From an uncultured Collinsella sp. (GTDB lineage Bacteria > Actinomycetota > Coriobacteriia > Coriobacteriales > Coriobacteriaceae): a stretch of DNA of 64,000 nt. The translations under genes were made by a program, and so were the position numbers. Every line of letters starts with the position of its first letter. Within the stretch, counting starts at the first letter, position 1. Below are positions 8,516-16,843 of this stretch, in pieces. The notes under the pieces are model-generated. The model was not told the DNA's origin. It was given only the letters and a program-made list of their open reading frames with translations, and made no database searches. The stretch is from contig UQLD01000002.1 of NCBI GenBank assembly GCA_900541855.1, forward strand, positions 1 through 64,000, read 5' to 3'.

Positions 8516-8835
8516 ATGAGGCTCCTTACTCATTGCTGCGCAAATTATCGCACAGTGAGCCTACATACGGTACATATGTCCACTATTTACCAAATCGAAC
8601 CAAAAATAGCGAACATCTTTACCACCATCGTCTCCACCGGCCCCACGCATAAATATCTGAGAAAACACCTTCTGTCGTCTCCACTCAACCGCCATATCCA
8701 CCTCAACTAAATCGATTTACCAAACCGTTCAGCCGACAATTCAGCCGCCGGCGCAAAATCGAAACAAAAGCGGCGCATACTGATAAACGTTTGACGCTGT
8801 TTATCAGTTTTACCAGCCCCATCGGAAGGTGTTTC
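8516..8835. promoter_or_regulatory. Divergent promoter region between degV and fbp
   Basis: This 320-bp A+T-richer gap separates divergent genes and shows no reading frame that I trust. On the minus strand TGTGCGATAAT (8544-8554) is a good extended -10 for degV. Next to it, around 8561-8580, lies an imperfect palindrome containing ACATA and TATGT that could be an operator. An exact 10-nt inverted repeat (8779-8788 with 8799-8808) lies before fbp. Confidence 0.4.
8779..8808 (+). promoter_or_regulatory. Inverted repeat in the fbp leader
   Basis: ACTGATAAAC and GTTTATCAGT are perfect 10-nt arms with a 10-nt spacer, ending 27 bp before the fbp start codon and followed by TTTT. It could be a repressor operator or an RNA hairpin controlling fbp; the sequence alone does not decide. 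Confidence 0.4.
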
Positions 8836-10752
8836 ATGGTCGCATTCGATCGCAACCCGCAAGACTTCAAGTATCTGCGCCTGCTGTCGAGACAGTTCCC
8901 CACCGAACAATCCGCGTTTACCGAAATTATCAACCTCTCGGCCATCCTCAACCTACCCAAGGGCACCGAGCATTTTATGAGCGACGTGCATGGCGAGTAC
9001 GAAGCCTTTATGCACATCCTCAACAACTGCTCGGGCGTCGTGCGCGAGCATGTCGACGAAATTTTTGGCGACACGCTCTCCTTTGACGAAAAGGGCGAGC
9101 TGTGCACGCTCATCTACTACCCGCGCGAGAAGATCGACCTGGTCCGCAGCCAGCGCGAGGACTCGCCAACTTGGTACAAGACGATGCTTGACCAGCTCAT
9201 CATGGTCGCTCGCTCGCTTTCAAGCCGCTACACGCGCTCCAAGGTGCGTAAGGCCATCCCGCGCGACTACGCCTATATCATCGACGAGTTGTTGCACACG
9301 CACCCGGACGAGAACAACTATCGCGTGCGCTATCACGAGCGCATCGTGGAGTCCATCCTGGAGACCGCCAGCGCCGACGACTTTATCGAGTCGCTCGCCT
9401 CGCTCATCAAGCGCCTGGCCGTCGACCACCTGCACCTGGTGGGCGACATCTTCGACCGCGGCGGCGGCGCGGCCAAGATTATGGACCGTCTGCTCACCTA
9501 CCATTCACTCGACATCCAGTGGGGCAACCACGACCTACTGTGGATGGGCGCTGCGGCCGGTGAGCCCGCCTGCATCGCCACGGTGTTGCGCAACAACCTA
9601 CGCTACGACAACTACGAGATCCTGGAGAACAACTACGGCATCTCGCTGCGTGAGCTTGTCGCCTTTGCCGATGCCACCTACACCGCCGGTGAGTCCATCA
9701 CCCCGCTGATCAAGGCCATCAACGTGCTGCTCTTTAAGCTCGAGGGCCAGATTATCCAGCGCCACCCCGAGTTCGATATGACCGACCGCCTGTTACTCGA
9801 CAAGATCGACCACGACACCGGCACGGTCACGCTCGCCGACGGCAGCGTGTGGCCGCTCACGACCAACGACTTCCCCACCGTCGACCCGGCGGACCCCTAC
9901 ACGCTCACGTCTCAGGAGCAGCACATCATCGACAAGCTCGTGTCCGAGTTTGTCACCGCCGATCACCTGCATCGCCATATCGATTTCCTCTACACCCACG
10001 GCTCGATGTACAAGGTCGCCAACGGCAACCTGCTCTTCCACGGCTGCGTTCCACTCAACGAAGACGGCACCTTCAGCAGCATGAACTGCCTGGGCACCTG
10101 GCACGCTGGCCGCGATTATCTCGATTTTTGCGACCACATCGCCCGCCGCGCGTGGCGCGTGGGCGACCGCGATGCCCTCGACTGGATGTGGTACCTGTGG
10201 ATTGGCTTCAATTCACCCGCCAGCGGACGCCTGGTGCGTACCTTTGAGCGCGCCTATATCGCCGATAAGAGCACCTGGGTCGAGCCGATGGACCCGTACT
10301 TTACGCTTACCAAGTCGCCCTCGGTCTGCGATGATATCATGCGCGAGTTTGGCGTCGCGGCCATGGCATGCTCGCCGACCGGCCACATCATCAACGGCCA
10401 CACGCCCGTTAAAACCACCAAGGGTGAGCAGCCCATCCGCGCCGAGGGCAAGCTACTGGTCATCGATGGCGGCTTCTGCCGCGCTTACCATCCCAAGACG
10501 GGCATCGCCGGCTATACGCTCATCTCGAGCTCGCGCGGCTGCCGCCTCAAGTCGCACCGGGCCTTTACGACGGTTGCCGAGGCACTCACGCGCAACGTGG
10601 ACATCGAGAGCGAGACCAACCGTTTTGACCAAGCAGACCGTCGCCGCATGGTGAGCGACACCGATACTGGCGCCAAGATTCGCAGCCAGATCCAGGACCT
10701 GCGCCAGCTGCTCGATGCATATAGAAACGGTGCTATCGAGGAGCGCGCCTAG
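8836..10752 (+). CDS. fbp: Fructose-1,6-bisphosphatase, class III
   Basis: This enzyme hydrolyses fructose 1,6-bisphosphate to fructose 6-phosphate for gluconeogenesis. The 638-residue protein carries the calcineurin-type metallophosphatase motifs of class III FBPases: SDVHGEYEAF (about residue 52), VGDIFDRGGG (about 200), QWGNHDLLW (about 225) and INGHTPVKTTKGE (about 518), with SRGCRLKSHRAF near the C-terminus. Length matches the family (about 640-670). The ATG at 8836 follows GGAAGGTG with 5-6 nt spacing; an upstream in-frame start at 8791 lies inside the leader hairpin and lacks an RBS. A composite hairpin follows 7 nt after the stop. Confidence 0.95.
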   Translation: MVAFDRNPQDFKYLRLLSRQFPTEQSAFTEIINLSAILNLPKGTEHFMSDVHGEYEAFMHILNNCSGVVREHVDEIFGDTLSFDEKGELCTLIYYPREKIDLVRSQREDSPTWYKTMLDQLIMVARSLSSRYTRSKVRKAIPRDYAYIIDELLHTHPDENNYRVRYHERIVESILETASADDFIESLASLIKRLAVDHLHLVGDIFDRGGGAAKIMDRLLTYHSLDIQWGNHDLLWMGAAAGEPACIATVLRNNLRYDNYEILENNYGISLRELVAFADATYTAGESITPLIKAINVLLFKLEGQIIQRHPEFDMTDRLLLDKIDHDTGTVTLADGSVWPLTTNDFPTVDPADPYTLTSQEQHIIDKLVSEFVTADHLHRHIDFLYTHGSMYKVANGNLLFHGCVPLNEDGTFSSMNCLGTWHAGRDYLDFCDHIARRAWRVGDRDALDWMWYLWIGFNSPASGRLVRTFERAYIADKSTWVEPMDPYFTLTKSPSVCDDIMREFGVAAMACSPTGHIINGHTPVKTTKGEQPIRAEGKLLVIDGGFCRAYHPKTGIAGYTLISSSRGCRLKSHRAFTTVAEALTRNVDIESETNRFDQADRRRMVSDTDTGAKIRSQIQDLRQLLDAYRNGAIEERA

Positions 10753-10758
10753 CACCAC

Positions 10759-10801
10759 CCGCGGGGATTGGCTAAACTTGCTAAGTTTGTCATCCCCGCG
10801 G
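10759..10801 (+). terminator. Composite hairpin after fbp
   Basis: Outer arms CCGCGGGGA (10759-10767) and TCCCCGCGG (10793-10801) enclose an inner pair AAACTT/AAGTTT, forming a long interrupted stem directly after the fbp stop. There is no T-run, so it may be a processing or partial termination site before the GtrA gene. Confidence 0.5.
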
Positions 10802-10830
10802 CGCTTCGGCGCCAGCTTAAGGCAGGTACC

Positions 10831-11226
10831 ATGCAAAAGCTCCTTGCGCAGATTATGAAATTTGGCGTCGTCGGTGTCATTGCCACGGTTATCGACTTTG
10901 GCATTATGAATCTGCTCCACTACGGTCTGGGCCTCAACATCCTAATCGCCAACACCAGCGGCTTTATCATCTCACTCATCTTTAACTACCTCGCAAGCAT
11001 GAAATACGTGTTTGCGCACAAGGAAGGCATGAGCCGCCGCCGCGAGTTCATCATCTTTGTCGTGCTGTCCGTGATCGGTTTGGTGCTCAACGATGGCATC
11101 GTGCTGGCGCTCAACGCCGGCCTGGGACTCGAGGCCAATATCGCCAAGATCTGTGCCACCGCGCTTGTCATGGTCTACAACTTTGTGACCCGAAAAATCT
11201 TCCTGGAGGGCGACGAGACAAAATAG
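10831..11226 (+). CDS. GtrA-like membrane protein (first of a pair)
   Basis: GtrA-family proteins are small four-helix membrane proteins thought to move lipid-linked sugars such as undecaprenyl-phosphate glucose across the membrane, usually beside a glycosyltransferase. This 131-residue protein has four hydrophobic stretches (about residues 10-30, 35-55, 70-92, 100-120), the family pattern KFGVVGVIATVIDFGIMN, FNYLASMKYVF and a C-terminal VYNFVTRKIFLE. The start at 10831 is preceded by AAGGCAGG. A similar gene follows within 220 bp, suggesting tandem duplication. No glycosyltransferase is adjacent, so the sugar substrate is unknown. Confidence 0.87.
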   Translation: MQKLLAQIMKFGVVGVIATVIDFGIMNLLHYGLGLNILIANTSGFIISLIFNYLASMKYVFAHKEGMSRRREFIIFVVLSVIGLVLNDGIVLALNAGLGLEANIAKICATALVMVYNFVTRKIFLEGDETK

Positions 11227-11252
11227 CTCGAAACCCCTGCAGCATTACGGCG

Positions 11253-11292
11253 CCCACGGACGACGCGCACTCAGCGCAGCATCGTCCGTGGG
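11253..11292 (+). terminator. Hairpin between the two GtrA genes
   Basis: CCCACGGACGA (11253-11263) and TCGTCCGTGGG (11282-11292) are perfect 11-nt arms with an 18-nt loop, after the first GtrA gene. A second exact 10-nt inverted repeat, AAATTTTCAA with TTGAAAATTT, lies at 11311-11347 just downstream. Confidence 0.5.
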
Positions 11293-11446
11293 TGTCGCTC
11301 GTTTACGGGCAAATTTTCAACGTTTGCGGATTAGCTCTTGAAAATTTGGCGAGTTCGTATAGTTCTTGCCAAAGACCTTACGTTTCCCATGCAAAAGCTC
11401 TAAAGTATCTCGTTGCTCGATTCATCAACGCATTGGATGTGATTAC

Positions 11447-11854
11447 GTGCGCAAGGCGCTGGCACAACCTCATACCAAGCAGTTCCTCAAGTTTGCCGTC
11501 GTGGGTCTTATCTCCTTTGGCATCGACTGGGGCATGCTCATTGCGCTCGTCGAGCTGTTCCACCTCGACTTTTTGATGAGCACCACGGTTTCGTTTATCA
11601 CGTCCGTCGTGGTCAACTACTGGCTCAGCATGAAGTACGTGTTCGACCACCGCGAAGGCATGAGCCGCAAGCGCGAGTTCACAATCTTCACCATCCTGTC
11701 GGTGATCGGCCTGGGCCTCAACGACCTGTACATGTTTGTGGGCGTCACGTTTTTGAGCATCGGCTACCAGGCCATGAAGGCCATCGCCACGTTCCTCGTC
11801 ACCTGGTATAACTACTTCAGCCGCCGCTTCTTCCTCGAGGGCGCACGGTCGTAG
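11447..11854 (+). CDS. GtrA-like membrane protein (second of a pair)
   Basis: A 135-residue four-helix membrane protein paralogous to the preceding gene. The two share KF.VVG.I.FGID-type first helices, the -NY..SMKYVF.H.EGMSR+REF block and a C-terminal YN+.+R+.FLEG. The likely start is GTG at 11447 (VRKALAQPHTKQFLKF); a longer in-frame TTG at 11366 would add an unrelated 27-residue tail without an RBS. Like its neighbour it should flip a lipid-linked sugar, but no partner transferase is visible. It ends at a strong terminator, so the pair forms a short transcription unit. Confidence 0.85.
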   Translation: MRKALAQPHTKQFLKFAVVGLISFGIDWGMLIALVELFHLDFLMSTTVSFITSVVVNYWLSMKYVFDHREGMSRKREFTIFTILSVIGLGLNDLYMFVGVTFLSIGYQAMKAIATFLVTWYNYFSRRFFLEGARS

Positions 11855-11880
11855 TCGATTCACTATTTGCTTGAATGTAT

Positions 11881-11918
11881 AACCGGTTGGAATTCCCGTT
11901 CCAACCGGTTTTTTGTTT
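11881..11918 (+). terminator. Strong rho-independent terminator after the GtrA pair
   Basis: Perfect 12-nt arms (11881-11892 and 11899-11910, AACCGGTTGGAA and complement) with a 6-nt loop are followed by TTTTGTTT. It ends the plus-strand unit before the converging DUF4430 gene. Confidence 0.9.
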
Positions 11919-12013
11919 GCCGAGAGACCCGGCGACCCAGTCCCATTCGCATGAAAAACGGACGGTCCGGATGTTGGTCCGAACCGCCCGTCTGGCGCGC
12001 TATGTCGAGGCCT

Positions 12014-12925
12014 CTAGCCCGTTACGTAATACCAAACGACGTTGTCGCCATTGGAGAGAACGTAGTTACTGCAGGCCGTCATGGGCGTTGTGCCGTTGAC
12101 GGAGTACATCCAGCCGCTCGTGCCGCCGTACTGTTTCTCGGCCAAACCACCAATCGCAGAAACATACGTGCCGTACGATGAGCCGTGTGCGTTGACAGAA
12201 AGGCCCAGCGCGCACAGGGCATCGTAAACGGTGGCGCCTTCGTTAAAGGTAAAGGTGCCGCCAGAGGACACGGGATTGCCCACAGCGCTCGATGTGACCG
12301 AAACCGTCACCGTAACGTAGTTGGACTCCTGTGAGCCGCTTTGGCTGCCCGAGGAGGCGTTTCCACCATTAGAGGATGAGGCTCCATCAGACGACTGGCC
12401 ACCGCCCGAAGAAGCACCGCCAGACGCATTGGAAGTATCACCGGCTCCCGTATTTTGGGCAGCGGATTTATCGCCAGACTTCTTGCCGCCCCGGTCCTCG
12501 GACTTCTTGCTATCCGAGTTTTTGTCCGATTCCTTGTTTGAAGACTCGGAATCGTCCTTGGCGTCGTTCGAACCCTTGGGCTCGTCTTTTGCATCATTCG
12601 AAGATTTGGAATCCTTGGAACTGGCCTCGCCCGAAGTCGTAGTCGAGCCAAACCCCTTGGTGTCCTTGGCGACGACGCTCTCCCCCGTCACGGTCTGAAC
12701 GATCCAGTCGATGGACCAGGCGCCGCTCTCGGAAGGATGGACGAAGCCCAGCGAGACGACGATCAGAATGGTGCACGCGGCAGCAAGAACGCCAAGGAGC
12801 GCCTTGCGACGAGAGGCGGACGCCGCCGAAGCGGCGCCCTGTTGCTTTGCATCGTCGAACTGAATGAACGAGGAATCTGGTTGCTTGGGGTCAGCGTCCT
12901 TGGATTTATTGGACACAGCCCTCAC
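12014..12925 (-). CDS. DUF4430-domain membrane-anchored exported protein
   Basis: A 303-residue protein with a cytoplasmic N-terminus, one membrane helix (about residues 43-63, ALLGVLAAACTILIVVSLGF), a long Ser/Lys/Asp/Gly-rich spacer (about 90-200) and one C-terminal DUF4430-like domain (about 203-303) containing GTFTFNEGATVYDALCALG and GTSGWMYSVNG. DUF4430 resembles the C-terminal beta domain of transcobalamin and intrinsic factor. The gene begins directly after the stop of the large riboswitch-controlled gene (GTG at 12925, or GTG at 12916, which sits behind AGGTGAGG), so both share one transcript. The low-complexity spacer would carry the domain out through the wall. Cobamide binding is inference. 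Confidence 0.82.
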   Translation of the reverse strand: MRAVSNKSKDADPKQPDSSFIQFDDAKQQGAASAASASRRKALLGVLAAACTILIVVSLGFVHPSESGAWSIDWIVQTVTGESVVAKDTKGFGSTTTSGEASSKDSKSSNDAKDEPKGSNDAKDDSESSNKESDKNSDSKKSEDRGGKKSGDKSAAQNTGAGDTSNASGGASSGGGQSSDGASSSNGGNASSGSQSGSQESNYVTVTVSVTSSAVGNPVSSGGTFTFNEGATVYDALCALGLSVNAHGSSYGTYVSAIGGLAEKQYGGTSGWMYSVNGTTPMTACSNYVLSNGDNVVWYYVTG

Positions 12926-15900
12926 CTACCGACGTTTGGTGAACACGAACACGCCGACGATGGCGAGACCGATGACGCCGGCGGCAACGCCAACAATGGC
13001 GAGCGGGTTGGTGCCAGTCTCCTGCTCGGAAGCACTAGAGGACTTCTTAGCAGTGGTCGTGGAAGCAGCACCCGTATCGGACTTGGAATCGGACTTCTTG
13101 TCGGACTTGCTGTCCTTCTTGTCAGACTTCTTGTCAGACTTCTTGTCGGACTTCTTGTCGGACTTGTTGTCCTTGGTCTCGGTCTTGGTCGACACCGTCG
13201 TCTTGGTCGTCGGCTTATGACCCGGGGCGACAGCGCCGCCCTTCGAGCCGGAGCCGGAACCCGTGCCAGTGCCAGCGCCAGTGCCGGAACCAGTACCGGT
13301 ACCAGAACCGCCGCCGCCATTCGAACCAGCGCCGCCATTACCGCCAGGGTTAACGGCATTCTTGGTCCACTTGGCATACAGCGTCAGATCGGCCGTCACC
13401 GGCGTGCTAAAGTCATACGCCTGCGTGCAAGCCTCATCGGTATACCAACCGCCGAAAGTGTAGCCATCGCGCGTCGGATCGGCCGGCTTGACCAGCTTGC
13501 CATCGGCCGTAGCAACAAACTTAGTGTCGCAAGCAGACCCGCCGTTGGAGTTAAAGGCAACCGTCCAAGACTCGACAGCTCCAAGTTTAAACAGCGTGCC
13601 CGAATCATTAATGTAGTAGAGATTGCCAGAAGCATCGGCAATGACCGGAGAGTCACAGTACTGGTAATGGCCAGCCGCATCATAAATCTGCGTCGCCTCT
13701 GCATCGCCGAGCGTATAGCGATACACGCCACCACCAGCAGAGTAGTTGACGTAATCCTTGCTATCCGCGCTGTTAACGGTGAAGTACACATAGGTCTTGC
13801 CGCCCTGAACACTCACCAGCGGAGTAGCAGCAATACCGTTGAGGCCAGCCGGCAGCGCCTTGCCGTCGGCAGCAGCGACCATCGTGGTCTTACCGGTCTT
13901 CAGATTATAGAGAGCCAGAGCAGAGCCAGTAGCCGTCTGTCCGCCGACAATCAAGTTTTCGCCAGCCACCGCCGGTGCGCTCATGTTATTAGTAAGACCC
14001 AGGTCGACCGTCTTCTGCTCGCTCAGTACGCCCTTCGCCGAAAGCGAAATCACATGGAGCTTTCCATCGTGCGTCATCTGATAGAAGGTCGAACCATTGG
14101 ACGGATCGGCGACACAGTCGGCGTTCGCGAGAGCGCCGAGCTTCATGGTCGAAACGACGTCGCCCGTCGTCTTATCAATGCACTTAAGCGTACCCGCGCT
14201 CGTAGGAACGATGGCATACTTATCCGTCAAAGCCGCACCAGTCCAGTAATAGCCCTCGGCAGGGTCGATGTTCTGCCAAGAAACTTCGCCCGTGGCAATC
14301 TTAATGCGCGCAAAGGAGCCGTTGCCGTAGGTCGCGTTGTAATTCTCGTCATACGAAATATCGACCGAGCCTACATAGACGTACTCGCCGTCCGAAACGA
14401 CGGTGCAGGAGCTCTGCGTCAAGTCCGTCAAACCAGGCGTCAGCCACTTGCAGATCAGCTTGTCTGCAGTAATCGCCTGGACCGCACCGCCGTTGAGCGG
14501 AACGATGATAAGGCCATTGGTATAGATCGGACGAGAGGTATAGCTCACCTTAGAGGCAAGCGGCGCAGAGGCAACCTTTTTGCCCGTGGACGAATCGATC
14601 TTAATGAGCTCGTTCTCGGTCGCGATGTACACAAAGCCGTTAGCGATGACAGGCTCGCTGCAGTTGGCATACTGCTGGCCAGACTCGGCCTTCCAATCGA
14701 AGGCCCACTTAAGACCGGCGGCCTGCGCAGGCGTCTTGGCATCCGTTACGGTCGAACCGTTGCCACTGTTGCCGTAGCCGGCCCACTCGGCATCCCAATT
14801 AGGAGTCGTCGCACTCGGGTCCACGACAATCTTGTCGGGATCGGGCATGGGCGATTTTTCGGTGGTGTAGGCAAATGTAACCTTGTCGCCGCTCTTGAGC
14901 GTGACCTGGTTGGCACAGAGAGATGAGGACTCTCCGTTGATATACAGATGCCAGTATTTACCGGTCGCACCATCATAGCCGTAAGACTTGTCTTCGAACG
15001 GCGAAGTAATGGACCAGTATGCACCACTCTGGGAGGCCTTGTAATCAATGCCCTTCGCCTTCAGAACCGTCTCAATAAGGTCCTGAGCCGTAGAGCCTTC
15101 GGGCAGGGAAACATTGCTTGCCGAGCCCCAGCGAGTATTGTTGCCGTTGACATCGGGGCCGATGATATCGGCGGATCCAAGCACCTGACCAGGGAGGGCA
15201 TCGCTGTCGCCAGCATACATAAAGGTGACGGCGTCACCCTCATGGAGCTCGTAGGCACCAGCGCCAACGTCGGCGAACTTGTACTTTGCGTCGGACTTGC
15301 CCTTTACGTAGAAGCGCCAATAGCTATTGGTCGCAGCATCAGAGCCACAATAGGTCTTACCGTCAAGCGGCGAGGTAATGCCCCTAAGGTACCAACCCCA
15401 AGACTCTTCTGTAGCTTTGAGTTTAAGACCAGTCTGCTCCAACAGGTCCTTAGCAGTAGAGCCCGCCTTGAGACTCGTCTGGCCCGTCGAAGCCCAAACC
15501 TGCTGCTTGCCGTCCTTGTCCTTGCCAAGCACCTGAACGGAAGCATGGACAGAATCGGACGGCAACTGGTCTCCCCAGCCACCGTAGAACCACGTGACGG
15601 TATCGCCAGCATGGATGGTGACATTGTCCGCCGTATAGTCACTCGACTTGCCGTTGATAAACAGCTGCCAATAGGTCGAATAATCTTGGGGCGTACCCAG
15701 CTCAACACCGTTGTACTTAAGGCTCAGAATGAAGGAGCCCGCAGCAACGGCGTCAATATCATTCGCCTCAAGCGCGACCTTCGTAAGATCAAGCGCGCTC
15801 GAACCGGACGTCACCACATACTGCGCGTTGTCGACCCAGGTCTGAGTCTTGCCCTGGGCATCGCGACCAATGACGGTCACATTCGCAGCAAGCTGGTCCT

Positions 15901-16780
15901 TAACGACAGGGGACGCGCTACCAGCCGTATAGGCAAACTCAATCTTCTGCCCCTGGGTGAGTTTGACGCTGCTCGCGCCAACCGAGGAAGACGCGCCGTC
16001 GACGAACAGCTGCCAGTAGGCATGAGTCGTCGGATCGTAGGCAAGCGTGCGGCCATCGCTCGGGGAGGTGATGCTTTCGAGGTAGAAACCGTATGCCGTG
16101 TTCGGATCGTACTTCGCCTTGAAGCCCGTCTTCTCCTGCAGCTTAATGAAGGCATCCGCAGCCGTCGCGCCCTCGTCGAGCTTGAGCTGCGTAGGCGCCA
16201 CCCAGGTCTGAGCCTTGCCGTCGGCATCGGTGCCGATAATCGAGAACGAGACCTCGATTTGCTTCTTGACGACATCGCCAGTTTCTGTCGGGTTCTCTGT
16301 CTGGACGGCAGCCGCGGCGGCAGATCCTGCTTGGCCAGCGGATGCCGTCGAAGACTGCTCGCTCGTGGCAGGGCTCTCCCCCGTCGCCGAGCCTTCGTCG
16401 CCAGTTGCTGCCTCTGTAGTGGCGGCACTAGCTGCAGGCGCGCTCCCGGAATCCGAAACCTCGGCGCCGCTCTGCTCAGCGGTACCGCCCGCAAGCGCTG
16501 CGTCCTCGCCTGGCGTCGTAGCCTGAGCCACAGCGTCGGTAATGCCCTCGGCACCCTCGGCCCACAGCTGAGCCGGCGTGGTGCCAAAGGCCATCGCGAA
16601 GGCCAGGAATGCCACCAGGCAGCGCTTTGCCACGCCGCGCGCGATTACGCCACGGCGACGAAGCGAGGCACGCTGGCACTCGTCCTCAAACATATCCATT
16701 TGTCTCCTACTGTCTGTACTTGGAGCGTTGCCTTGAGGCTGCCCCACGTCATCGCGTATGTTGCGCTCGAGTTCCCCCAT
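12926..16780 (-). CDS. Riboswitch-controlled surface protein: four DUF4430-like domains, PQQ-like propeller, C-terminal anchor
   Basis: A 1284-residue exported protein. After an unusually long signal region (hydrophobic core about residues 54-70, AQLWAEG cleavage area) and a Ser/Ala/Glu-rich linker come four repeats of about 110 residues (approximately 175-285, 298-408, 410-530, 530-650). Each has the DUF4430 pattern: W...-L.EG.TA.D, a -SITSP.DG- strand, YW.L.+.GKSS and L..GD.+.F.Y. Then follow a PQQ-like beta-propeller (about 665-1090; repeated strands such as PVIANGFVYIATEN), one Listeria-Bacteroides repeat (GYTFGGWYTDEACTQ), Gly- and KKSD-rich spacers, and a final helix ending FVFTKRR after EQETGTNP, a degenerate sortase-like motif. 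The start at 16780 has AAGGAGG with 6-nt spacing. A cobalamin riboswitch precedes it, pointing to cobamide capture; binding itself is inferred. Confidence 0.85.
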   Translation of the reverse strand: MGELERNIRDDVGQPQGNAPSTDSRRQMDMFEDECQRASLRRRGVIARGVAKRCLVAFLAFAMAFGTTPAQLWAEGAEGITDAVAQATTPGEDAALAGGTAEQSGAEVSDSGSAPAASAATTEAATGDEGSATGESPATSEQSSTASAGQAGSAAAAAVQTENPTETGDVVKKQIEVSFSIIGTDADGKAQTWVAPTQLKLDEGATAADAFIKLQEKTGFKAKYDPNTAYGFYLESITSPSDGRTLAYDPTTHAYWQLFVDGASSSVGASSVKLTQGQKIEFAYTAGSASPVVKDQLAANVTVIGRDAQGKTQTWVDNAQYVVTSGSSALDLTKVALEANDIDAVAAGSFILSLKYNGVELGTPQDYSTYWQLFINGKSSDYTADNVTIHAGDTVTWFYGGWGDQLPSDSVHASVQVLGKDKDGKQQVWASTGQTSLKAGSTAKDLLEQTGLKLKATEESWGWYLRGITSPLDGKTYCGSDAATNSYWRFYVKGKSDAKYKFADVGAGAYELHEGDAVTFMYAGDSDALPGQVLGSADIIGPDVNGNNTRWGSASNVSLPEGSTAQDLIETVLKAKGIDYKASQSGAYWSITSPFEDKSYGYDGATGKYWHLYINGESSSLCANQVTLKSGDKVTFAYTTEKSPMPDPDKIVVDPSATTPNWDAEWAGYGNSGNGSTVTDAKTPAQAAGLKWAFDWKAESGQQYANCSEPVIANGFVYIATENELIKIDSSTGKKVASAPLASKVSYTSRPIYTNGLIIVPLNGGAVQAITADKLICKWLTPGLTDLTQSSCTVVSDGEYVYVGSVDISYDENYNATYGNGSFARIKIATGEVSWQNIDPAEGYYWTGAALTDKYAIVPTSAGTLKCIDKTTGDVVSTMKLGALANADCVADPSNGSTFYQMTHDGKLHVISLSAKGVLSEQKTVDLGLTNNMSAPAVAGENLIVGGQTATGSALALYNLKTGKTTMVAAADGKALPAGLNGIAATPLVSVQGGKTYVYFTVNSADSKDYVNYSAGGGVYRYTLGDAEATQIYDAAGHYQYCDSPVIADASGNLYYINDSGTLFKLGAVESWTVAFNSNGGSACDTKFVATADGKLVKPADPTRDGYTFGGWYTDEACTQAYDFSTPVTADLTLYAKWTKNAVNPGGNGGAGSNGGGGSGTGTGSGTGAGTGTGSGSGSKGGAVAPGHKPTTKTTVSTKTETKDNKSDKKSDKKSDKKSDKKDSKSDKKSDSKSDTGAASTTTAKKSSSASEQETGTNPLAIVGVAAGVIGLAIVGVFVFTKRR
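13090..13172 (-). repeat. 12-bp tandem repeat encoding KKSD units
   Basis: Near-identical 12-bp units (GTCAGACTTCTT and variants on the plus strand) encode successive Lys-Lys-Ser-Asp tetrapeptides in the wall-spanning spacer of the large DUF4430 protein. Such in-frame repeats readily change copy number between strains. Confidence 0.75.
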
Positions 16781-16786
16781 CGGGGT

Positions 16787-16793
16787 CCTCCTT
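16787..16793 (-). promoter_or_regulatory. Ribosome-binding site of the large DUF4430 gene
   Basis: AAGGAGG lies 6 nt before the ATG at 16780 and decides that start. A small GC-rich hairpin (16819-16832, GCGGC/GCCGC with an AAAA/TTTT loop) lies between the aptamer and this RBS, so RBS access could be the controlled step. Confidence 0.7.
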
Positions 16794-16843
16794 CCCTCCA
16801 GAGCCCTATGCACACCGGCGGCAAAAGCCGCAGCCGCATGCAA

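Noticed and set aside
13090..13172. Regular 12-bp repeats as a CRISPR array
   Set aside because: They are contiguous in-frame KKSD codons with no spacers.
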